Below, one piece after another: positions 1-5,547 of a DNA stretch of 12,080 bases. The position numbers and the translations under genes were made by a program. The notes beneath the pieces are model-generated. The model did no database searches, was not told the origin of the DNA, and worked only from the letters and a program-made list of their open reading frames with translations. The stretch comes from Candidatus Aenigmatarchaeota archaeon (GTDB taxonomy: Archaea; Aenigmatarchaeota; Aenigmatarchaeia; QMZP01): contig JACQIG010000055.1 of NCBI GenBank assembly GCA_016198605.1, forward strand, positions 1-12,080, read 5' to 3'. Numbering within the stretch: the first letter of the stretch is position 1; each line of letters begins with the position of its first letter.

Positions 1-10
1 ATATTTAACA

Positions 11-35
11 TATAAATAATGGATGCTGGCATCCA
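11..35 (+). promoter_or_regulatory. Candidate TATA box followed by a perfect dyad
   Basis: TATAAATA at 11-18 is followed by TGGATGC-TG-GCATCCA at 20-35, a perfect 7-bp inverted repeat with a 2-base centre. A dyad between a TATA box and the expected start point (about 37-40) is where an archaeal repressor often binds. As RNA it would form a 6-bp hairpin with a CTGG tetraloop. No open reading frame follows closely, so the transcript, if real, would be a short non-coding RNA or a very long leader. This is a sequence observation only. Confidence 0.3.
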
Positions 36-308
36 GGGCCATAAAAGGAGGCCAAAAACAGGTACAGACAAAATTTTTTTGAACCTAAAAAATCTTACCT
101 AAAATTATAGTATAACTATATAATTTATTTTAAAGAGGAATTGAGCGTTCTTTGCCTTGTTTTTTATCAATTTTAATTGCTACATTAGGCTCTTTTAATG
201 ATGATGTTTTTTTGGTTATCTTATTCCTGCTAATGTATTATAGAATGTGGATATGAATAAAATATTGATATGAAAAATAAAAGGTTTGCAGGTTTATAGA
301 CAGAAACC

Positions 309-316
309 TTTATAAA
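309..316 (+). promoter_or_regulatory. TATA box of the small glycosylated secreted protein gene
   Basis: TTTATAAA, centred about 38 bp before the ATG at 351, predicts a start point near 338-340 and a leader of roughly 12 bases. No Shine-Dalgarno sequence is seen before the ATG. A second AT-rich stretch (329-338) is too close to the start codon to serve as the TATA element. Confidence 0.5.
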
Positions 317-350
317 GATGTTGTGACTAAATATATCATACTGATTCAAA

Positions 351-1235
351 ATGGCCAGTGCTACAAGACTGATCATCGCCTCGGTATTGGGCATAGCTGC
401 TATAATGTCACTGCTTTCAATCCCTGTCCAAGGGCAATCCGACTTCGTGAGCATAAATGTCACCATTTCAGCCGTCTCGGAGATCACGGTCTCCCCTGAC
501 ACGCTTACATTCGCCGGCGTGAGCCCGGGGGCCAATTCTGCCACAAGCGTAGTTTCCATAAAGAACACCGGCTCCAACAACGTAACAAACATATACGTTA
601 ACACCACTACAATGCAGAACGAGTCAACAAACCCGCTGGCTGCGGGCAGCCCGTCATTCTTCGCCTCAACAGGGTTCGTGATGATAAGGAACACGACCAA
701 CCAGACTTACTACCATGCAGGCAGGAGGGAGTGGAACCTGACTGCAGTGCTGGCAGGCGAGGTGCTGAACCTTGCCGCGGCAACAGGAGTCAACTGGAGC
801 AGGGGATACTACAGGAACTCAACAGGAAACGACTTCCTCTGGAAGGTGGAGAACGGCACACTTGGCGTATGCAATAACACGGCTACCGTATTCACAATCA
901 AGACATCACCCGAGAACTCCTCATCGCAGAACAGGGATTTCAGCTCCGGAACTGTCTCGCCTTCGGCAACGGCAGCCAGCTTCGATTGGACAACATTCTC
1001 CCCGACATCAGGCCCGCTTTCATACATGTGCGTCGCAGTGCACAGAAGCTGCACAAACATATTCATATACAAGTACGATCCGAACACGTTCCCGGCATGC
1101 GACAATGATGCCTACCTGAGGGACAGCGCGCTTGTGCCTGGCGCCGAAACGAGCGCAACAGTGATGGCTTCCGTGCCGGAGGGCATACCCGCAGGCGACA
1201 CCGCTGTGGGCTACATGACTTTCATAGGGACGTAA
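351..1235 (+). CDS. Secreted, densely N-glycosylated TasA/camelysin-like surface protein
   Basis: This 294-residue exported protein has no assignable enzymatic function. Residues 5-27 are a Sec-type signal peptide, with likely cleavage after VQG. The mature part opens with a beta-rich stretch, D-x-L-x-F-A-G-V-x-P-G (50-60) followed by IKNTG (70-74), a pattern typical of TasA/camelysin and other Ig-like sandwich proteins. It closes with VPEGIPAG (275-282) and a final beta strand. A long insert in between holds four Cys (174, 227, 234, 250). There are 12 N-x-S/T sequons (for example N36, N84, N114, N148, N189), about one per 25 residues. No C-terminal anchor is visible, so it is released, polymerised or held by a partner. 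An in-frame TGA at 342-344 fixes the start at 351. The C-terminal motif recurs at the end of the 842-residue protein encoded at 5548-8076. A filament subunit or S-layer-associated protein is possible but unproven. Confidence 0.75.
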   Translation: MASATRLIIASVLGIAAIMSLLSIPVQGQSDFVSINVTISAVSEITVSPDTLTFAGVSPGANSATSVVSIKNTGSNNVTNIYVNTTTMQNESTNPLAAGSPSFFASTGFVMIRNTTNQTYYHAGRREWNLTAVLAGEVLNLAAATGVNWSRGYYRNSTGNDFLWKVENGTLGVCNNTATVFTIKTSPENSSSQNRDFSSGTVSPSATAASFDWTTFSPTSGPLSYMCVAVHRSCTNIFIYKYDPNTFPACDNDAYLRDSALVPGAETSATVMASVPEGIPAGDTAVGYMTFIGT

Positions 1236-1256
1236 AGGCGGCCCGCCTATTTTTTC
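1236..1256 (+). terminator. Hairpin plus T-tract terminator
   Basis: Directly after the TAA stop, AGGCG-GCC-CGCCT (1236-1248) forms a 5-bp GC-rich stem with a 3-base loop, followed by A and six T (1250-1255). It would end the + strand transcript before the convergent minus-strand gene that stops at 1344. Confidence 0.6.
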
Positions 1257-1343
1257 CTCTTTACCGTTATTGTTCTATTCAGGATTGCCATATTCTCAGA
1301 AATTCCTTAAGGAGAAGGGCGAATGCAAAACATGGTTTTTTGA

Positions 1344-3665
1344 TTATCTTTTCCTCTTCCTTTCCATGGGGTCCTCAGCGTATATCTCCTTCCTCATCTC
1401 ATTCAGCAGGCTCACTATCTCCTGGCGGCCCCTGGAAGGAGCTGATACCCTGCGCCTGCGCAGCAAATAAGCTGCGCCCATTATTGGTATTACCGCTATG
1501 GCCGTATAAATTATGTCAGCATTGAGGGGGCTTATGGCCACCAGGCTGCCTGTGGGGGCGTCTATTGCTCGTGCCTGCGGGGGCTGCTCCTTCGCGGCTT
1601 CCTCCGCCGTGACAGTAAGGGCGAACAGCTTCTCGTATTTCTTCCCGTCGGCCTCAACCAGGAGCGACCCTGCATGCGTGGTGGCTTCGGCGCCTTCAGG
1701 CACTGTGAAGATTATCCCCACGGCCTCCTCGCCGCCCACCGGAAGCGAGCCTATGGAGACCCTTGTAAGCGCTGCAAGCCCCTTGGGCAGGCCTGAGATG
1801 GAAATTTTTATGCCTGACATTTCAGCCTCGCCTGTGTTTTTGACGAGGAATTCCTCAGGGGAGCTTTCGCCTCCCTGGAGCCTTATGGTGTCCGGGCCCG
1901 TGATTGTTATGTCCCTCCTCTTGACAACCGTTATCTCGCCATCGGCGGCAAAGTCAAGATAAGGCTCCTTCTCTGCGGCTATTGAGACTTTGTATGCGCC
2001 TTCGTCCTGCGGGACCGGCAGCTCAAGCTCCACCAGGCCTTCCGCATCAGTGGTTGCGATGCTCGTTATTTGCGTCCCCTTCACGCTCACGCTTACCGTG
2101 GCCCCAGCGATAGGCATCACCTCATCGTCAAGCACCAGCCCCTGTATCTGCATCACCTCGGAGGAGGAATACTGTTCCCTGAGCTTGAACTGGAAGTCAA
2201 GGCCTTTCCTTTCGCCTGCGGCATAGGCTGAAAGCGAGGCGGTTGTGAAGGAAACCCTGTTTTTTACCGTGTCAACGCTGGCCTCAGCCTCTTCCCAGGC
2301 TGCATTGCACAGCTTCTTTGCGCTGTTCCAGCTTGGGCACCTGAAGGCCTTTGTCTTCGCCTCGTCCAGCACCTTTTTCTCGTCGTATTCCAGCTTCAGC
2401 TCGGCCTCTGAATAATCAAGGGCTGCCTCTATTATGAAAACGCCGGCGCTGCTTATCCCGGGTATTATCCCCTCGCCAGTCACGTAGGAGAACCTCAGCG
2501 GGTCATCAAACTCGTCCACGTCCACATCAGTCAGCGTGACTTCAGCGTCCTCATGGAGGATGGAGACGTCATACCTGCCGGCGGGCACGGAGCCTGAATA
2601 GCCGCCGCCGCTGTCTGTCTGGAACACGTACTGGCCGCCTCCGGGTATGGCGAACCTGATTTGCGCGTTAACGGCATTGCCGTCCTGGTCCACCAGTCTG
2701 CCTGATACGGGGACTATGTATGATATCCGCCTTGATTCCGTCTTGGAGAACGCGCCATAATCAAACCTGGCAGAAAGGTCGTATGAGCCTGGCTGCAGGC
2801 CGGGCGCAGCCACCTTCACAGAAGCGACGCTCCCAGGCTGGGAGACTTCCAGTATGTCCGCAGCGGAGGAGCCTATGGTTATTGAAAGGGCTTGCTGGCC
2901 TATCTGTATTATGCTGCCCCTGTCTGTTGCCTTCATGCTTATCGTTATCGCATCGCCGGGCTTGACATCAGTCCTGTCAATGGCTGTTATTTCAAACTCC
3001 ACCGGCTGCCTTACGTCAATGGATGTCGTGTTCCCGGCCCTCTGGCCGCTGAACTCCGCGGAAGCCTCCACAGTGTAGACGCCAGCCGAGGCCGGCGCAT
3101 TGAGCCTGAGTATCCAGCCCTTTGTTGTGTCGTATTTTGCAGGCTGCTGCTGCAGGGCGGGCTGGCCATTGACCCTGGCATCAAAAGCGCCTATGCCGGA
3201 GCCTGGCGCCAGCGGCGCTCCATCCTTGAAAAGGAAAAGGCCCAGCTCCACTGGCTCATTAACGTATGCCTTTTGCTGGGATGCCGGTGTTATCCTGCTT
3301 GTCAGGACGGAAACCGAGAATGGCAACGCCATGCTGTCCTGCTCACCGGCTGAATTCTCGCAGAAGATGTCGGCCTCATACTGGCCAGGCCTGTCTATCA
3401 GGGAACTATCAATGTCTGCTACATGCTCCTGGCCTACAAAAACCATCATATCCCCTGGTTGCGTTATTATCCCCGGGCCGTTTATGATTGCGTATACGCG
3501 CGCTATTTGCAGGCTGGCGTCATCCGTGCAGTTGGCAGCTATCCTTGTGCCCTGCCCGAGCCAGGGGTTCGGGGGATCCGCAGAGGCGCCTGAAATCACC
3601 GGGAATGCGGCTGCTGGCGGGGTTGAAAGCGCGAGGACAAGCAGGGCAAGATACAACATCTTCAT
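1344..3665 (-). CDS. Membrane-anchored multidomain Ig / carboxypeptidase-regulatory-like surface protein
   Basis: This 773-residue protein has a signal peptide (1-20, ending AAA), a long extracellular part, one C-terminal membrane segment (about 714-735) and a basic cytoplasmic tail starting RRRR. Visible modules, in order, are: an Ig-like domain with a likely disulfide (C46/C102); two further beta domains (about 122-318); a CarboxypepD-regulatory-like domain starting SGRLVDQDGNAV (about 320-392); a C-x2-W...C-x3-W domain (C443, W446, C453, W457); a second bacterial-Ig-like domain (about 508-580); and a NEW3-like domain with VKNTGEAEMSG (about 583-685). It has only two sequons, unlike the neighbouring secreted proteins. 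The start at 3665 is chosen because AAGGTGAT precedes it and the signal peptide then begins MKMLYLAL; an in-frame ATG at 3692 would put it inside the upstream ATPase gene. It lies 4 bp after that gene's stop, so the two are surely co-transcribed. It may be an anchoring or scaffold protein; the exact role is unknown. Confidence 0.8.
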   Translation of the reverse strand: MKMLYLALLVLALSTPPAAAFPVISGASADPPNPWLGQGTRIAANCTDDASLQIARVYAIINGPGIITQPGDMMVFVGQEHVADIDSSLIDRPGQYEADIFCENSAGEQDSMALPFSVSVLTSRITPASQQKAYVNEPVELGLFLFKDGAPLAPGSGIGAFDARVNGQPALQQQPAKYDTTKGWILRLNAPASAGVYTVEASAEFSGQRAGNTTSIDVRQPVEFEITAIDRTDVKPGDAITISMKATDRGSIIQIGQQALSITIGSSAADILEVSQPGSVASVKVAAPGLQPGSYDLSARFDYGAFSKTESRRISYIVPVSGRLVDQDGNAVNAQIRFAIPGGGQYVFQTDSGGGYSGSVPAGRYDVSILHEDAEVTLTDVDVDEFDDPLRFSYVTGEGIIPGISSAGVFIIEAALDYSEAELKLEYDEKKVLDEAKTKAFRCPSWNSAKKLCNAAWEEAEASVDTVKNRVSFTTASLSAYAAGERKGLDFQFKLREQYSSSEVMQIQGLVLDDEVMPIAGATVSVSVKGTQITSIATTDAEGLVELELPVPQDEGAYKVSIAAEKEPYLDFAADGEITVVKRRDITITGPDTIRLQGGESSPEEFLVKNTGEAEMSGIKISISGLPKGLAALTRVSIGSLPVGGEEAVGIIFTVPEGAEATTHAGSLLVEADGKKYEKLFALTVTAEEAAKEQPPQARAIDAPTGSLVAISPLNADIIYTAIAVIPIMGAAYLLRRRRVSAPSRGRQEIVSLLNEMRKEIYAEDPMERKRKR

Positions 3666-3669
3666 GCCA

Positions 3670-4371
3670 TCACCTTGAATACCCTCCCGCAACTAAAGAC
3701 GCGATGCGCCTGAATTCCCTGGAGGCCGGGGATTTCGGGTTTAGCAGGACCGCAGGGGTCCTCATGAATATGCTTTTCGCTATGGCCGCGTCTTCGGGCA
3801 CTATTCCCATTATGGACAGGCCGCAGGCCGCTCCTATCTCCTCCGGAAGCAAAGAGCCCTTCCTGTAGCGGTTTATGACAATCCCCAGGAGCCTTGTGCC
3901 GCACGCCTCTGCCATCCTTATCGTCTTCATTGCGTGCGCAACGGCAGGTATCTCAGGTGTTGCCACGACTATGGCTTCGCCGCATGCCTTCATCACCGAC
4001 AGCGCGTTCTTCTCCAGGCCCGGCGGGGCATCAACAAGCACCAGGCTGCCTGCAAGCGAGGAATGGCCGAGCACCTTCCTCAGCTTGTCCGCGCCGGCCT
4101 CCCTTGCCCGGAGGGAGGCGGGGATTATCCTCAGGCCAGAGGAGTGTATGTACATGGCTTCCAGTATTCCCCCTTTTCCCCTCAGGATGTCATTAAGCGT
4201 GACCGGGAAATGGAACATGCCCAGCTGCAGGCCGAGGCCTGACATCTTGAGGTCTGCATCCAGCGCTATTACGGGAACCCTGTCAGCCATCAGGGCCGCG
4301 GCGATGTTGAGCGTGACCACTGTCTTGCCGACCCCCCCTTTTGCAGAAACAATGCATATGTTCCTTGACAT
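3670..4371 (-). CDS. minD: Archaeal MinD-type P-loop ATPase, soluble form
   Basis: This 233-residue protein of the deviant Walker A (MinD/ParA) family should dimerise on ATP and act in positioning or regulation. Visible motifs are SAKGGVGKT (9-17, signature K11 and P-loop K16), the DAD switch-I acidic pair (D38, D40), LGLQLGM (46-52), Walker B-like LVDAPPG (D114), VATPEIPAV (137-144) and the adenine-side INRYR (166-170). The sequence follows the archaeal MinD pattern closely. It ends right after the core fold, without the amphipathic membrane-targeting helix of classical MinD and of its paralogue at 4541-5392. The ATG at 4371 is preferred: a TATA box lies 27 bp upstream, giving a leaderless mRNA. 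The longer frame up to 4506 would run through the TATA box and adds no recognisable sequence. It is co-transcribed with the membrane protein at 1344-3665, whose cytoplasmic tail is a candidate partner (inference). Confidence 0.9.
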   Translation of the reverse strand: MSRNICIVSAKGGVGKTVVTLNIAAALMADRVPVIALDADLKMSGLGLQLGMFHFPVTLNDILRGKGGILEAMYIHSSGLRIIPASLRAREAGADKLRKVLGHSSLAGSLVLVDAPPGLEKNALSVMKACGEAIVVATPEIPAVAHAMKTIRMAEACGTRLLGIVINRYRKGSLLPEEIGAACGLSIMGIVPEDAAIAKSIFMRTPAVLLNPKSPASREFRRIASLVAGGYSR

Positions 4372-4392
4372 CTTTATCCACAGAGAGTATCC

Positions 4393-4403
4393 TAATATAT
4401 ATT
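4393..4403 (-). promoter_or_regulatory. TATA box of the minus-strand MinD operon
   Basis: On the minus strand this reads AATATATATTA, centred 27 bp before the ATG at 4371. That is the standard archaeal TATA-to-start distance, so the mRNA would begin at or next to the start codon. The A-rich CAAAAC just upstream could serve as BRE. It lies back-to-back with the promoter of the other MinD gene in a 169-bp intergenic region. Confidence 0.65.
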
Positions 4404-4506
4404 GTTTTGCAAAATTAATAAAACAACATAAGGAATCCGGCTCTAATTCTTGTGTTCCGTCAAGGCCATACCCACAGGTTGGGTTCGCAGAGCCTAAAAG
4501 AAACAA

Positions 4507-4534
4507 CCCTATTTAAGCAAAAAACACAATAGGG
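4507..4534 (+). promoter_or_regulatory. TATA box inside a CCCTATT/AATAGGG dyad, promoter of the second MinD gene
   Basis: TATTTAAG (4510-4517) is centred 27 bp before the ATG at 4541, so the transcript should be leaderless. A perfect 7-bp inverted repeat, CCCTATT (4507-4513) and AATAGGG (4528-4534) with a 14-base spacer, brackets the element; its left arm overlaps the TATA box and its right arm falls just before the start point. A dimeric regulator bound here would block TBP/TFB or polymerase. The repeat is seen directly; the operator role is inference. Confidence 0.5.
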
Positions 4535-4540
4535 AATGGG

Positions 4541-5392
4541 ATGGTAAAGATAATAAGCGTCGCGTCTGCCAAGGGCGGCGTCGGGAAGACTGTCACCGTG
4601 GCCAACCTGGGCGTTGCACTTGCCGGTGTTTTCAAGAAGAATGTAGTCGTGATAGACTGCAACCTCAGCAACCCGCACCTTGGCCTGTACTTGGGCATGT
4701 TCTCCACGTGGCCCGTGACGCTCAACAGCGTGCTGAACAACGAGGCAGACCTTGAGAAGGCCATGCACAAGCATGCAACGGGCCTCAGGGTTATACCGGC
4801 CTCGTTTGAGGTGCGCGACCTGCAGGGGATGACGCTGCAGAGGCTTAGGTCACGCATAAGGTCCACCTTCAACGGCTATGACACGGACATGGTAATACTG
4901 GATTCTTCCCCGGGGATAACAAAGGAGGCCTTCCTCACCGTAAGGGCGGCTGATGAGATACTCTTCGTCGCCACGCCCCACATACCGGCGATAGTGGACA
5001 TAACCAAGTGCTGCCACATGCTGAAGAGGACTGACGCGAACCCGGTGGGGATAGCGATGAACAGGGTGAGGAACCAGAAATACGAGCTGAGGGACGAGGA
5101 GGTCTACAAGTTCACCAAGCTGCCCATACTTGCAAAGATACCTGAGGATGAGCACGTGCTGAGGAGCACCAACTTCAAGATACCCGTGGTCTCCATGATG
5201 CCAAGGGCGGGCGCAAGCAGGGCTTTTGTCAGGCTAGCGGCTGTAATATCGGGGGAGGAATACCAGCCGCCAGGGGAGGGCATCCTTGCGAGGCTCTTCG
5301 GCAGGTTCAGGGGGAGGCATGCAGAGGAAGACGCGGGATTTGAAAGCCTCGCAAAGTCGCGTCATGATTTTATCGCTCATCCCCTGAGGTAA
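4541..5392 (+). CDS. minD: Archaeal MinD-type P-loop ATPase with C-terminal membrane-targeting helix
   Basis: This 283-residue MinD/ParA-family ATPase is a clear paralogue of the ATPase encoded divergently at 3670-4371. The two share SAKGGVGKT (9-17 here), LGLYLGMF, WPVTLN, ATGLRVIPAS, ATPHIPAI (144-151) and a closing IPED...SRAF block. The Walker B-like motif is ILDSSPG (D121). The switch-I motif reads D-C-N (39-41) instead of the usual D-x-D, so nucleotide handling may differ. After the core it has an extension with GILARLFGRFRG (247-258), very like the bacterial MinD membrane-targeting sequence (E. coli ends GFLKRLFGG). A 25-residue tail rich in charged residues follows. This form should therefore cycle on and off the membrane with ATP. 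The start at 4541 is supported by a TATA box 27 bp upstream. It precedes two surface-protein genes on the same strand but has a 155-bp gap and is probably transcribed separately. Confidence 0.9.
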   Translation: MVKIISVASAKGGVGKTVTVANLGVALAGVFKKNVVVIDCNLSNPHLGLYLGMFSTWPVTLNSVLNNEADLEKAMHKHATGLRVIPASFEVRDLQGMTLQRLRSRIRSTFNGYDTDMVILDSSPGITKEAFLTVRAADEILFVATPHIPAIVDITKCCHMLKRTDANPVGIAMNRVRNQKYELRDEEVYKFTKLPILAKIPEDEHVLRSTNFKIPVVSMMPRAGASRAFVRLAAVISGEEYQPPGEGILARLFGRFRGRHAEEDAGFESLAKSRHDFIAHPLR

Positions 5393-5400
5393 CTGATAAT

Positions 5401-5487
5401 TAAGGAAAGAGCCTTATGATATTGATTTTCATGGAAACCCTATCAGCCATTTGAGGCAGAAGGGCGGATGATTTTGTTCACATTTTT
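5401..5487 (+). terminator. Weak hairpin and T-rich tracts after the second MinD gene
   Basis: A 5-bp stem TAAGG/CCTTA (5401-5405 and 5412-5416) with a 6-base loop sits just after the stop codon. T-tracts follow at 5472-5475 and 5483-5487. Archaeal termination mostly needs T-runs, so read-through should stop in this gap. The signal is modest. Confidence 0.35.
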
Positions 5488-5517
5488 CCCCTGTTGGAAA
5501 AATAAAATCAAACATCA

Positions 5518-5527
5518 CTATAAAAAA
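5518..5527 (+). promoter_or_regulatory. TATA box of the large sequon-rich surface protein gene
   Basis: CTATAAAAAAT is centred about 26 bp before the ATG at 5548, again predicting a leaderless transcript. It gives this gene its own promoter separate from the MinD gene upstream. Confidence 0.6.
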
Positions 5528-5547
5528 TTTGGGTTCATATAATACCT

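Larger units (their letters stand above)
1..350. other. AT-rich non-coding region upstream of the first gene
   Basis: No convincing gene is present; the minus-strand reading frame that enters from the first CDS is antisense to a clearly coding, signal-peptide-bearing gene. The stretch is much more AT-rich than the genes. It holds a TATA-like tract (11-18), a perfect dyad (20-35), a GGCC/GGCC pair flanking a 9-base loop (37-53), an AT-rich inverted repeat TATAGT-ATA-ACTATA (106-120), and T-tracts at 74-80, 160-165 and 207-213 that could terminate transcripts entering from the left. The promoter of the first gene lies at its right end. No tRNA, rRNA or convincing C/D-box guide RNA was found. 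Confidence 0.6.

Noticed and set aside
198..206. C box (ATGATGA) of a C/D-box guide RNA
   Set aside because: No D box (CTGA) lies at a fitting distance, and no internal D'/C' pair or closing stem is seen.
230..700. Minus-strand frame spanning the first gene's promoter
   Set aside because: It overlaps the signal peptide and first beta domain of the gene at 351 on the other strand and has no recognisable fold or start signal.
4372..4506. N-terminal extension of the minus-strand MinD by 45 residues
   Set aside because: The extension runs through the TATA box and AT-rich promoter, adds no MinD-like sequence, and MinD proteins begin just before the Walker A motif as they do from 4371.
3875..4516. 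Plus-strand frame of 213 codons opposite the minus-strand MinD
   Set aside because: The opposite strand encodes unmistakable P-loop ATPase motifs; this frame shows none and has the composition of an antisense frame.
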